A DNA stretch of 64,000 bases from Streptomyces sp. YIM 121038 (lineage in GTDB: Bacteria > Actinomycetota > Actinomycetes > Streptomycetales > Streptomycetaceae), in NCBI RefSeq assembly GCF_006088715.1, contig NZ_CP030771.1, positions 5,342,001 to 5,406,000 of the forward strand, in the 5' to 3' direction. Below the pieces are notes generated by a model, which did not search any database, was not told where the DNA came from, and worked only from the letters and a program-made list of their open reading frames with translations. Each line of letters starts with the position of its first letter. Position 1 is the stretch's first letter. Positions 1-8,174 of the stretch are shown here, one piece after another. The translations under genes and the position numbers were made by a program.

Positions 1-1
1 C

Positions 2-1399
2 GGCCGCGCGAACTTCGGCGTCAGCTTCACGATCATCTCGATCCTGTCCGGCTGCATGACCATGTACGGCTACGGCATGAACACCGGCGGCCCGGCGGTG
101 ATCATGTGGGGCTGGTTGTTCGTCGGCCTCATGACCCTCTTCGTCGGGCTGTCGATGGCCGAGGTCTGCTCCTCCTATCCCACCAGCGCCGGCCTGTACT
201 TCTGGGCGCACCGCATGGCTCCGAGACGCTCGGCGGCGGCCTGGGCGTGGTTCACCGGGTGGTTCAACACCCTCGGCCAGATAGCCGTCACCGCGGGCAT
301 CGACTTCGGCGCCGCCAACTTCCTCAATGCCCTGCTTGATCTTCAGTTCGGATACGCCGCCACGCCGGGGCACACCATCACGCTGTTCGGGATCATCCTG
401 GCCCTGCACGGTGTCCTCAACACCTTCGGCGTGCGCATCGTCGCTGCCCTCAACGAGGTGTCCATCTGGTGGCACATCCTCGGCGTCGTCGTCATCTGCG
501 GCGCCCTGGTCCTCATCCCCGACCACCACCAGTCGGCCCACTTCGTCTTCGGCGAGTTCGTCAACAACACCGGCTTCACCTCCAGCGCCTACGTGATGCT
601 CATCGGGCTGCTGATGGCGCAGTACACCTTCACCGGCTACGACGCCTCGGCCCACATGACCGAGGAAACGATCGACGCGGCCACCGCCGGCCCCAAGGGA
701 ATCGTCCGCTCGATCCTCGTCTCCCTCGCGGCCGGATTTGTCCTCCTCTTCGGCTTCACCTACGCCATCGACTCCTACACCGGCGCCCTCGAATCGAGCA
801 CCGGCGTGCCCCCGGCCCAGATCCTCATGGACGCCCTCGGCGCGGCGGCCGGCAAGTGGCTGCTGCTCGTCATCATCGTCGCCCAGTTCTTCTGCGGGAT
901 AGCCTCCGTGACCGCCAACTCCCGCATGATCTACGCCTTCTCCCGCGACGGCGCGCTGCCCTTCTCCCGGACGTGGCACAAGCTCCACCCCGGCACACGC
1001 ACCCCCACCAACGCCGTCTGGCTCGCCACCGGCGGTGCCTTTGTCCTCGGCCTGCCCTACCTGTGGAACAGCACCGCGTACGCGGCCGTCACCTCTATCG
1101 CGACCATCGGCCTCTACATCGCGTACGTGATCCCCACGTTCCTGCGGCTGCGCCTGGGGAGCCGGTTCGAGCGCGGCCCCTGGCACCTCGGCTCCTGGTC
1201 CACCACGGTCGGCACGATCGCCGTCGCGTGGGTCGTGGTGATCACGGTGCTGTTCATGCTGCCGCAGAGCTCCCCGGTCACCGCAGACACCTTCAATTAC
1301 GCGCCGATCGCGGTCGGGGTGGTCGTCGCCTTCTGCGGTGTCTGGTGGCTTGCGTCGGCCCGCAAATGGTTCCTCAACCCGGGCCACCCCCGCTCATGA
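2..1399 (+). CDS. APC-family amino acid permease, 5' truncated by window edge
   Basis: The frame is open from base 2, and the residues before the first internal Met (GRANFGVSFTIISILSGC) are typical N-terminal APC permease sequence, so the true start lies outside the window. About ten hydrophobic segments follow. TM1 is followed by the MNTGGP stretch and TM2 by the SYPTSAGLYFWA motif that characterises the amino acid/GABA permease branch. A conserved AQYTFTGYDASAHMTEE segment marks the middle of the fold. It should import an amino acid or amine at the membrane in symport with cations; the substrate cannot be told. The gene ends 64 bases before the tail of the relaxase on the other strand. Whether it belongs to the mobile element or to flanking chromosome is not decidable here, because no duplicated tRNA end is visible near it. 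Confidence 0.9.
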   Translation, partial: GRANFGVSFTIISILSGCMTMYGYGMNTGGPAVIMWGWLFVGLMTLFVGLSMAEVCSSYPTSAGLYFWAHRMAPRRSAAAWAWFTGWFNTLGQIAVTAGIDFGAANFLNALLDLQFGYAATPGHTITLFGIILALHGVLNTFGVRIVAALNEVSIWWHILGVVVICGALVLIPDHHQSAHFVFGEFVNNTGFTSSAYVMLIGLLMAQYTFTGYDASAHMTEETIDAATAGPKGIVRSILVSLAAGFVLLFGFTYAIDSYTGALESSTGVPPAQILMDALGAAAGKWLLLVIIVAQFFCGIASVTANSRMIYAFSRDGALPFSRTWHKLHPGTRTPTNAVWLATGGAFVLGLPYLWNSTAYAAVTSIATIGLYIAYVIPTFLRLRLGSRFERGPWHLGSWSTTVGTIAVAWVVVITVLFMLPQSSPVTADTFNYAPIAVGVVVAFCGVWWLASARKWFLNPGHPRS

Positions 1400-1463
1400 G
1401 CGGGGTGGCGCGCTAGTAGGCCGCAGCGGAGGAGAAACGGCTATGTTCCGCCCGCTTGTGCGG

Positions 1464-3134
1464 TCAGCGCCGGCGAGCAGCACTGTTCGCCGGCTTGGCG
1501 CCGGGTGTGCTGGTGCCGGAGACGGGGTGCTGCATGGTGGCCTGGGCGCGAGGGCCGGGGGCGTGGCGTTGGCCGAGGCGTTGGATGCGCCAGGTCAGGG
1601 CGCGGGCGGGGTTGCGGGCGTCGTCCAGGGTGCGTTGGCTGACGGCCTGGTCGAGGATGGTGGCCGCGTTATGCCCTGCCTTCTCGGCCTCGGCCAGTAC
1701 TGCGGCCAAGGCATCCCAGGCAGCGTCGTCAAGGATGCGCTCGGCGTAGGCGGGCACCGCCTTATGGACGTACCGGGCAAGGCGATGCTTGGTCTGCAGG
1801 CTGGGTGCGTGGCGGGCGAGGTTGTCCAGCACCGGTGGGGCGATCTGCGCGTACGCGGTCTGCAGGTGGCGGAGGGCCTGTTCGGCTGCCGCCTCCTGCT
1901 GGGCGTGCTGGCGGGTGCGGTGCCAGTGCCGGGCGAAGGCGACCGCGGTGTCGATCAGCATCGCCAGGCCGGACCCGTCGCCCACGGATGCGGGGTTGCG
2001 CCAGATCGCCTGGACGCTGCTGCGCAGAACGCGGGCGCTGGCGTCGTCGGCGGTGATGCGGGAGCGGGTGGCGCGCTCGAACGCCGCGGCGGCCCGTTCC
2101 AGTTCGCTCCTTACCCCGGCCGGTGCGGTGAGCGGCAGCAGGTCCAAGGCGGCACCGAGTGCGACGAGCTGGCCCTGGGCGGCAGGATCGTCACCACGGG
2201 TGAGGTGGTGGGGGATGCGTTCGGTGGCGGCGGTGGCCTGGTGCCACGGATTGTCCGGCGGGATGGGGGCGGGCGCGGAGCTGGTGTGCGTGAGGCGCTG
2301 GCGGATCTTGGGCAGGGAGAGGTCGCTGGCGAGGGTGGAGCCCGCGTACCAGATGGGTTCGTCCTGCTTATTGACGTCGCCGGGCAGAGCGACGCTGTAG
2401 CCGATCACGTCGCCGGACGGCTCGGTCTTCGGGCGTACGTTCACGCCGGTTGCCCCCAGGAAGGCGAAGAACTCAGCTTCGCTGGAGACGGCGGCCACCG
2501 CGCGGCGTACCCGCAGGCGCAGGATCTCGCGGGATGTGACGTCCTGGTCCAGGCGCTTGGCCTTAAAGTGCTCTTTGCTGGTGGGGCGCTTGGCGGCGGT
2601 GCCATCGCCCGGCTTCAACCGCCGCAACCCGTAGTCGATTTCGATCCGGCGAGCCTCACGCTGGACGGCGCGTTGGTCGTAGCCGCGCTGCGGGCGTCGG
2701 CCGTCTTGGCGGACGAGGGTGGCGGCGATGTGGATGTGGTCGTCGGCGTGGCGCACGGCGACCCAGCGGCAGGCTTCCTCGTCCCCGGTCGGGGCGATGC
2801 CGGCGGCGGCCACGATGCGGCGGGCGATGTCTGCCCACTGGGCGTCGGTGAGGATGGGGTCTTCGGGTGCGGCGCGGACCGGGCAGTGCCACACGGTGTC
2901 CTTGGGCGCCTTGTCGCCGAGCATCTGCACGGGCTGGTCGAGCTGGGCGACAAGCTGCTTTTCCACCTCCTTCGGGTCGCGGTGGGGGCTGCGGCCAGGG
3001 TCAGGGGCGAAGCCGTTCCAGGACGCCACCAGATGCGGGTCGGTGTGCTCATTGGCCCGGCCCTTGCCGAAGAGGTAGCCGATCGTGCGGCGGGTAGCCT
3101 CGGGACCCCCGCCAAGGATGATCTTGGGTATCAC
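1464..3134 (-). CDS. Relaxase/mobilisation nuclease (HUH type)
   Basis: This 556-residue protein is a conjugative relaxase that would nick its element's oriT and attach to the 5' end. The key sequence is the metal-binding HADDHIH motif at residues 129-135, preceded by an N-terminal nuclease fold beginning MIPKIILGG. The C-terminal half is alpha-helical, arginine- and alanine-rich, with no helicase motifs, so this is a mobilisation-type relaxase and not a TraA-like one. It starts at a GTG four bases after the mobC stop, so the two are co-translated. No TraB/FtsK pump or coupling protein is present in the window, so transfer would depend on another conjugative element or on genes beyond the left edge. 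Confidence 0.85.
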   Translation of the reverse strand: MIPKIILGGGPEATRRTIGYLFGKGRANEHTDPHLVASWNGFAPDPGRSPHRDPKEVEKQLVAQLDQPVQMLGDKAPKDTVWHCPVRAAPEDPILTDAQWADIARRIVAAAGIAPTGDEEACRWVAVRHADDHIHIAATLVRQDGRRPQRGYDQRAVQREARRIEIDYGLRRLKPGDGTAAKRPTSKEHFKAKRLDQDVTSREILRLRVRRAVAAVSSEAEFFAFLGATGVNVRPKTEPSGDVIGYSVALPGDVNKQDEPIWYAGSTLASDLSLPKIRQRLTHTSSAPAPIPPDNPWHQATAATERIPHHLTRGDDPAAQGQLVALGAALDLLPLTAPAGVRSELERAAAAFERATRSRITADDASARVLRSSVQAIWRNPASVGDGSGLAMLIDTAVAFARHWHRTRQHAQQEAAAEQALRHLQTAYAQIAPPVLDNLARHAPSLQTKHRLARYVHKAVPAYAERILDDAAWDALAAVLAEAEKAGHNAATILDQAVSQRTLDDARNPARALTWRIQRLGQRHAPGPRAQATMQHPVSGTSTPGAKPANSAARRR

Positions 3135-3138
3135 CGTC

Positions 3139-3744
3139 TCACCGGCCCTCTGTGATCTGGGAGACGGCGGTGTCCACGTCGGCGATCGACGCCTCGACGC
3201 GGTCCAGGAGCCGCTGGACGGTGTCGGGGTGGGGCCAGGCGCCGTCCTTGTTGAGGTGCCGTGTGAGCTGGTTGAGGTTGTTGCCGATCTTGCCCAATTG
3301 CCCGTTGGCGGCCATCAGCGCCTTAACCATGGCCCGGTAGTCGGCGACCGCGGCTGTGGGGTCATCGGAGCGGGCGGCGGCCAGCGAGCACTCGGCGACG
3401 TAGCCGCCGGGCTTCATACGGCTCAGGGCGGCGGCGTTCTTCACGAGGGCGTACTCGTCGTCGTTGTAGCGGGGATGGACGCGGTGCTCGCGCAGCTGCT
3501 TGTCACGCAGACGGCGACGCGGTGCAGGCTGCTGCGGCGCGTTCGACGACGGCTCGCTTGTTCCTCCCTCGGTCGGCTCCCCCGGGCCGGCCGACTCCGG
3601 TGCCCCCTCGGCGCCGGAAGCCTCCGCCCCCTGTGGGGCGGAGGCCGGGTAAGGACTCCTTACCCGACAACTTGCTGCGTGTGTGACGGGGGTGATGGTC
3701 GACTGCTGCTGAGCTGTGAGGGGTTCGTGGTGCTGGTCGTGCAT
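3139..3744 (-). CDS. MobC-like relaxosome accessory protein
   Basis: This 201-residue protein has a poorly conserved Pro/Ala/Gly-rich N-terminus (about 85 residues) and a conserved C-terminal part. The latter runs from RRRLRDKQLREHRVHPRY through a ribbon-helix-helix-like segment ending in the LGKIGNNLNQLTRHLNKDG stretch diagnostic of MobC family proteins. MobC binds oriT and helps the relaxase melt the nick region. The start at 3744 is chosen because a GGAG lies about nine bases upstream. An open frame continues further upstream but has no ribosome binding site. The gene directly precedes the relaxase gene and forms a two-gene mobilisation operon with it. Confidence 0.8.
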   Translation of the reverse strand: MHDQHHEPLTAQQQSTITPVTHAASCRVRSPYPASAPQGAEASGAEGAPESAGPGEPTEGGTSEPSSNAPQQPAPRRRLRDKQLREHRVHPRYNDDEYALVKNAAALSRMKPGGYVAECSLAAARSDDPTAAVADYRAMVKALMAANGQLGKIGNNLNQLTRHLNKDGAWPHPDTVQRLLDRVEASIADVDTAVSQITEGR

Positions 3745-3794
3745 GCGATGGATCTCCGTGGGGTGCTGGTACTGGGTGCTTGGCTGTGTGCGGC

Positions 3795-3830
3795 CCCCGT
3801 GTCCCGTGTTTGTCAGCACGGGACACGGGG
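3795..3830. other. Perfect 14-bp inverted repeat upstream of mobC, candidate oriT hairpin
   Basis: Arms at 3795-3808 and 3817-3830 (CCCCGTGTCCCGTG and its complement) are separated by 8 bases. It lies between the end of the DUF2637 gene and the mobC start, the usual place for an oriT. It could instead be the terminator of the DUF2637 gene, but neither strand shows a T-run after the stem. Confidence 0.45.
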
Positions 3831-3856
3831 CGGGGCGAGTGGTGCGTTGGTGGGGG

Positions 3857-4873
3857 TCAGGCCGCATCGGCCGGGGCTGTGCTGAGTTCCCTCTGTGGCT
3901 GGGGGGTGGCCTCGTCGGGGCTCTCCAGAGGCTCGGCCTCGAAGCCGTCGTCCACGACGGGCTCGGCGTGACCGGTCCGCTCGGCCCGCAGCTGGTCGCG
4001 CACGATGCGAGCGCGCTTCTGGCCGACACGTAGTTCGGTGCGCAGACGCTCGGCGGTCAGCTCGTCGTCTCCCCAGGCAGCGGTCAGGATTCGGGCCTCG
4101 TCGAGGGCTTCGGCGTCGGTGCGGGAGCGGGTGCGGTCGGCGGTCGACTCGGTGGTGGCGGGGCCCCGACCGGTCGCCTGACGCGGGGCGGCGCCGGTCG
4201 ACTCCGCCACAACCGACCGGGGCGGTCGGGCAGCGCGGGCGGGGGCCGACTCGTCGGTCTCGGTCGGCCTCGCCACGGGCGCCTCGGTGACTTCCACAGA
4301 GGTCGACTCGGCCAGCTGGTCGAGGCCCGATTCGGCCTGGTCAGATGCCGACCGGGCAGCCTGTTCACTGGCTGCCTGACCGGCCGACTCGTCGGCTTGT
4401 CGGTTGCCCGACTGGGCCGAGGACACTTCGGCGGAGTCGGCCGACTCGGGGTTGTGGTGCAGCACCTTCGCCACGAGGTCCGACCCGAAGTAGATCGACC
4501 CGACCGGGAGCGAGGTCGCCAACAGCACCAGGGCCCAGTTCGCAGGCTCTCAGTCGGCCAGTCGGCCCCACCGGATCGACGAGGTGTGCAGGGCCGGAGC
4601 AAGGCCGTGCACGTAGTTCAGAAGGAGGCTGGCGATCGTGTAGGCCGCCAGAACCCGCAGCGCGAACTTCCGGTCGGGACCGGTCAGCACGAGCGTGGCG
4701 ACCAGTGCAAGGGCCATCAGCCCGTCGACCACGATCGGGTAGAGCAGGGCGGCGGTGGAGTCGGCGCCGATGGCGCGGGCCACGTCGGACAGCGCGTTCC
4801 ACGAGACGCGGAAGGCCATGAGGACGACTGGCACCAGGCCGACGACCAGGGTGATGCGTCCGTTGCGGTTCAC
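3857..4873 (-). pseudogene. DUF2637 membrane protein, interrupted by in-frame TGA
   Basis: Two open segments, 4873-4553 and 4549-3857, are in the same frame and separated only by a TGA at 4550-4552. Together they read as one DUF2637 protein of the type common on actinobacterial integrative elements. It has four hydrophobic segments (VVGLVPVVLMAF, LLYPIVVDGLMALALVATLVL, VLAAYTIASLLLNYVHGL, WALVLLATSLPVGSIYFG), then a long Ser/Ala/Glu-rich linker and a small C-terminal helix-turn-helix-like domain around GDDELTAERLRTELRVG. The TGA follows GRLAD and precedes EPANWAL, so the simplest ancestral codon is TGG (Trp). The GTG start at 4873 overlaps the stop of a small upstream frame. The product is probably truncated before the last membrane segment. 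Its function in the family is unproven but linked to plasmid spread or replication. Confidence 0.75.
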
Positions 4874-4986
4874 GCGATGCTCGCCAGTGGGTGCGGGTGC
4901 CCGGCGAGCATCGCCAGGATCGTCATGTTGGTGAGGGCCTCGTCGTCGGCGGCCGGAGCGAGCGGTAGCAGGGTCACTGCCTGCAT
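4870..4986 (-). CDS. Possible 38-residue coupled leader protein
   Basis: A short frame starting at ATG 4986 (MQAVTLLPLAPAADDEAL...) ends with a TGA that overlaps the GTG start of the DUF2637 gene (GTGA). Such an overlap is typical of translational coupling on these elements. No clear ribosome binding site precedes the ATG and no family is recognised, so it could be a chance frame. Confidence 0.3.
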   Translation of the reverse strand: MQAVTLLPLAPAADDEALTNMTILAMLAGHPHPLASIA

Positions 4987-5330
4987 GGGTGCTGTGGTTG
5001 CCGCGTATGGCTGCCGGTGCGCTCGGGGCAGGGAAGTGCAAGGCAGTGGGCTCCAGGGTGGAGAGGTGGGGCCTGTGGGGCGGGAGTGAGGGGCGTGCAC
5101 GCGGGCCGTTCTGAAGAGGGCTCCGCGCGTGTACGCCTGGGCGCATGTACGGCGTGGATGCTCGCGTGATCGCTCCGCGCGCACCGGTAGGGATTCAGCC
5201 GACGGCGGTGAGGCATCGGACGGTGGCGTAGGAGCGGGTCTGCTCGTCCCTCTTCGGCAACGCCGTCGGCCTTGGTGGCCAGCTTGCTGTCGACGAGACG
5301 GCCGAGGCGGCGCCGGGGCGCAAGGGCCTG
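4987..5330. other. Gap between small ORF and DnaC-like gene
   Basis: These 344 bases hold long shadow frames but nothing convincing as a gene. The segment contains several CGCGTGTACG/ATGTACG-like purine-pyrimidine stretches. No strong hairpin or iteron array was seen. Confidence 0.4.
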
Positions 5331-6056
5331 TTAATGCCCGCGCGGGCCGGTGACCGTGCCGCGCCTGCGGTCGGGGCCGTCGAGGATGACGCGGCGGGTC
5401 ATCTCGGCGAGGCGGGAGGCGACGCGGTCGCCGACGGCGGTGCGCAGGTCGGCGATGGGGAGGTTGGTGGTGATGAGGGTGTGCAGCTCGTGGACGTACC
5501 GGTGGTCGATGAGTCGGTAGGTCAGCTCCTCGGTCCACTCCGATGCCTTGGCGGCGCCGAGGTCGTCGAGGAGCAGCAGCGGGCTGCGGGCCAGTTCCTG
5601 GAAGCGGCGTTCGCCGTCGTGGCCCTGGCGTGGGCGCAGGGTGGCGTGCAGCTCAGCGGTGGTGATGGCCTCCCAGCGCAGCCGGACCCCGGCGCCGAGC
5701 AGCGAGCGGATGGCGCCGTACGCCTGGTAGGTCTTGCCGGTTCCGGTCGGGCCCGCGATCAGCAGCGAGGGGCCGTAGGCGATGCCCGGTGCGCCGCCCG
5801 GCCCCGGCCGTCCGGCAGCCGCGATCTCCTCGACCCAGGCCGATACGTCGGCGTGGTCGGCCAGGGCGTTGAGGTAGCGGCGCGGGATGCGGGCGGCTGC
5901 CAGCTCCAGCGCGGTCACCGGCTCCGGCGACGGCGCGGCGTCGACCACGGCGGTGGGATCGATGTCGCGGGCGGCCAGGATTGCCTCCAGTTTGGCCACT
6001 GCGCCGCCCAGTTGGCGTGGCTCGCGCGCAGAGATCGCAGAGGTCGCCGTGGTCAC
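5331..6056 (-). CDS. DnaC/IstB-like ATP-binding helicase loader
   Basis: This 241-residue AAA+ protein has a Walker A GPTGTGKT at residues 102-109 and a Walker B LLLDDLG at 160-167, followed by sensor-like ITTNLPI and the arginine-rich VGDRVASRL segment typical of the DnaC/IstB group. Family members load replicative helicase or act as ATPase partners of a transposase. No transposase is adjacent and the gene overlaps rep by four bases (6053-6056). A role as helicase loader for replication of the excised element is therefore the better reading. The start is a GTG. Confidence 0.8.
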   Translation of the reverse strand: MTTATSAISAREPRQLGGAVAKLEAILAARDIDPTAVVDAAPSPEPVTALELAAARIPRRYLNALADHADVSAWVEEIAAAGRPGPGGAPGIAYGPSLLIAGPTGTGKTYQAYGAIRSLLGAGVRLRWEAITTAELHATLRPRQGHDGERRFQELARSPLLLLDDLGAAKASEWTEELTYRLIDHRYVHELHTLITTNLPIADLRTAVGDRVASRLAEMTRRVILDGPDRRRGTVTGPRGH

Positions 6057-6973
6057 AGCTCACCTCCGTACGCGGCCTGCGCGTCGACCGGGTTGGTCCA
6101 CGGCCGGTGCCCTGCGGACGTGCCGCTCGACGAGGGCGGGTTCATGGCCTCGTTGACCAGGCTCGGCAGCACGCTGGGATGCAGGCCCTTGGCCCGCAGT
6201 CGCTCGAGACCGGCGCGCACGTACGCCGCGTCGATGCCTTCGGCGAGCAGACGGGCGGTCTCCTTGCCGAGATGCCCCAGGAAGCCTCTGGGCGGCCGGT
6301 TGGCGCATGCGGCGGAGTACTCGGCGATGAGCGCCTTGGCCGAGACGGACTCGAGTGCGGGGGCGCTCGCGCCCCCCACCGGAGGTGATCCTAGATCCAG
6401 GATCCTAGGTCCTAGATCCGGGCCATGAGGGCTCACTGAGTCCTCAGTGAGCCCTCCCGGAATGTTCCGTGATGCCTCACTGAAACCCTCCCGAGCTGCG
6501 GTTTCGCCGCTTTTCGCCGAAGACTCCCGCAGAGTGTGCGACTCCTCGGCGAGGACTCCGGGAGAGCTCACCGAAGGCCCCGTGAGTCCTGCGTGATGGC
6601 TCGCGGAGGGCTGCGCGGGCCGTCCGCCCTCGTGGCGCGGGCACGGAGGGCAGCGGCTGCCGCTGGGCCGATTGATCTTCTGGTGCTTGGCCCAGGTGAC
6701 GATGTGCAGGTAGTTCTTGCCGTCGTGGCCTTCGTAGCGGCAGATCAGGCCGGCCCCGGCGAGCTGGGTGAGGTCGTCCTCGACCGCCAGCGGGCCGTGT
6801 TCGGGGCGCAGTGACCACAGGGCACCGGCGATGACGGCGGCTTGGTCGCGGAAGCAGCCGTGGTCGTCGGCCTGGGTGAGGAGCCCGAAGAAGGTCCGTT
6901 CCGCGGAGATCGAGACCTCGGCCAGCGACTCAGAGGTGAAGGCTTCCGGCTTGATGGTGCGTATCCGTGCCAA
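6053..6973 (-). CDS. Element replication initiator (winged-helix Rep)
   Basis: The 306-residue protein begins MARIRTIKPEAFTSESLAE, a motif typical of phage/ICE replication initiators. An N-terminal winged-helix domain covers about residues 1-100 (LLTQADDHGCFRD, VEDDLTQLAGAGLICRY). A low-complexity linker spans about 110-200, and a C-terminal helical domain (AKALIAEYSAACANRPPRGFL) resembles DnaD-type or helicase-loader-binding modules. It overlaps the DnaC-like ATPase gene, giving a Rep plus loader pair like phage lambda O and P. The DNA of the linker carries repeats that look like an origin (see the next entry). It is first in the minus-strand block and divergent from the XRE regulator gene. 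Confidence 0.75.
   Translation of the reverse strand: MARIRTIKPEAFTSESLAEVSISAERTFFGLLTQADDHGCFRDQAAVIAGALWSLRPEHGPLAVEDDLTQLAGAGLICRYEGHDGKNYLHIVTWAKHQKINRPSGSRCPPCPRHEGGRPAQPSASHHAGLTGPSVSSPGVLAEESHTLRESSAKSGETAAREGFSEASRNIPGGLTEDSVSPHGPDLGPRILDLGSPPVGGASAPALESVSAKALIAEYSAACANRPPRGFLGHLGKETARLLAEGIDAAYVRAGLERLRAKGLHPSVLPSLVNEAMNPPSSSGTSAGHRPWTNPVDAQAAYGGEL
6389..6455. repeat. Repeat cluster inside rep, candidate replication origin
   Basis: TCCTAGATCC occurs at 6389-6398 and 6410-6419, 21 bp apart, with GGATCCTAGG at 6400-6409 between them. Twelve-base perfect inverted arms, AGGGCTCACTGA at 6428-6439 and its complement at 6444-6455, follow at once. Further CTCACTGA/CTCACCGA copies continue to about 6570. 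The A/T-rich repeats stand out against the GC-rich surroundings and fall in the low-complexity linker of Rep, as the lambda origin does in gene O. Confidence 0.5.
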
Positions 6974-7449
6974 GGCAGGTGGGTGTCCTCACTCGGTGGC
7001 CGGGCGGTCGGGCAGGGCTCACCGTCGTTGGTCGGGGGGGGAGAGAGAGGGGCGGTTCGTGACCTACGGCGGGGCGTGCGCCGCAGGCATCCGCGTATGC
7101 GGGGGGGTGTCGTCAACACAGCCACACCCCACCGCATAAGTCCACCCCCATCTCTCACGGCAGAAATGCCGCTGGAAATGAGGCGGGCGGCGCCCCGCCA
7201 AAACAGTAAGACGCAATCCCCAGTCGCCGAAATCGTCGGCACAATTAACCGAGCCAGAAGGATCACATTGCCGAAGCGTTGACGGCCCGCTGCCCGGGAA
7301 GCTACAACACAACACCGCACGTCAGAGCAGGGTCGGCATTCCACCCCCGACCCCTGAATGCCCGAGTTGCCGGTTTGGGAATCGCGGCGTGCTTTATAGC
7401 AGACGATCCCCGGTTAGCGAAACCGGAGAAGGCGAGCTACAAAAAACCC
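6974..7449. promoter_or_regulatory. Divergent control region between rep and the XRE gene
   Basis: This 476-base gap has lower GC than its surroundings and no convincing gene. It should contain the outward promoters for the rep block and the XRE-Xis-Int block. A TTTATAGC stretch at about 7393-7400 is a possible -10 element for the plus-strand operon. Purine-rich GGGGGGGAGAGAGAGG lies near 7036. Confidence 0.45.
7410..7426. promoter_or_regulatory. Inverted repeat before the XRE gene, candidate operator
   Basis: CCGGTT-AGCGA-AACCGG is a perfect 6-bp inverted repeat 24 bases upstream of the XRE start and just downstream of the possible -10. A matching half-site, CCGGTTT, lies at about 7371. This fits autoregulation by the XRE protein but is inference. 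Confidence 0.4.
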
Positions 7450-7707
7450 ATGGCAGCCCGACCCCTTCAAATCGGTTCAGTAGGAATCCGGACCGCCCGA
7501 ACCATCGAAATTCTCCGTACCGAGCGCGGACTTTCCCAACGCCAGCTCGCCACCCGTGTGACCGCCCTCGGCCACCCGATGTCGAACACGGCGCTCTCCC
7601 GTATCGAACGCGCCCAGCGTCGCTGCGACATCGACGACCTCGCTGCCCTGGCCCAGGCCCTCCACGTCCCGCCCTTCGCCCTCCTGGAGGGCGACACCGC
7701 GCTGTGA
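7450..7707 (+). CDS. XRE-family helix-turn-helix regulator
   Basis: An 85-residue protein made almost entirely of one HTH_3 domain (RTERGLSQRQLATRVTALG...NTALSRIERAQRRCDIDDL). It probably controls excision and replication of the element. The ATG at 7450 is chosen because it starts just before the conserved domain; the purine-rich GGAGAAGG lies somewhat far (about 20 bases) upstream, so a start further left cannot be excluded. Its TGA overlaps the GTG start of the next gene by three bases, indicating coupled translation. Confidence 0.75.
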   Translation: MAARPLQIGSVGIRTARTIEILRTERGLSQRQLATRVTALGHPMSNTALSRIERAQRRCDIDDLAALAQALHVPPFALLEGDTAL

Positions 7708-8147
7708 TCGCGGGCATTCCAACTCATGCCCCCCAGCACCGCCTACGTAAGGACCCCTCACTCTTGCCCCAAGCCGCAATACCCGCCGCGCCCACGCCTG
7801 CTCCGCTCCGCCCCGAAGGCGGCTCCTCGCTGCCACGCCTCTACGTCCCCGAGGAGATCGCCGACGTACTCGGCTGCTCCGCCTGGTGGGTCAAGGACCG
7901 CGCCCGCCGACGGCTCATCCCCTTCACGAGGGTCGGTCGTGCCTACCGCTTCACCGACGAGCACCTAGCGGAGATCATCCGCATGCACGAGACCCGCCCC
8001 GCAATTCCGCGGCAGCGAGCCGAAGCTCCTCGTGCGCCCAAGTCCTCCTCACCTCAGCCTTCTCCGTCGTCTGCCGCGTCCACGGCTCGCCTGCGCGCCC
8101 GGCCACCACGCCGAGCCCATCAGAGCCAGTTCGGGACAGCCGCCTAG
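7704..8147 (+). CDS. Excisionase-like MerR/AlpA helix-turn-helix protein
   Basis: The 147-residue protein has a conserved core at about residues 38-95: LYVPEEIADVLGCSAWWVKD, then RRLIPFTRVGRAYRFTDEHL. This is the winged helix-turn-helix of AlpA/Xis-type excisionases used by integrative elements. The tail is Ser/Pro/Arg-rich and of low complexity. The GTG start at 7704 overlaps the XRE stop, and the integrase follows 27 bases after the stop, giving a regulator-excisionase-integrase operon. It would direct the integrase toward excision, if a working integrase existed. Confidence 0.75.
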   Translation: MIAGIPTHAPQHRLRKDPSLLPQAAIPAAPTPAPLRPEGGSSLPRLYVPEEIADVLGCSAWWVKDRARRRLIPFTRVGRAYRFTDEHLAEIIRMHETRPAIPRQRAEAPRAPKSSSPQPSPSSAASTARLRARPPRRAHQSQFGTAA

Positions 8148-8174
8148 CCGACGACGCAGGAAGGGGAGGAATAC

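Noticed and set aside
1338..3155. 605-codon plus-strand open frame opposite the relaxase
   Set aside because: It is the complement of the relaxase gene with no motif. An RBS-like GGAGGAG with ATG at 1443 precedes it, but the encoded sequence is not protein-like.
5331..6056. IstB of an IS21-type insertion sequence
   Set aside because: No IstA transposase or terminal inverted repeats are present, and it overlaps rep.
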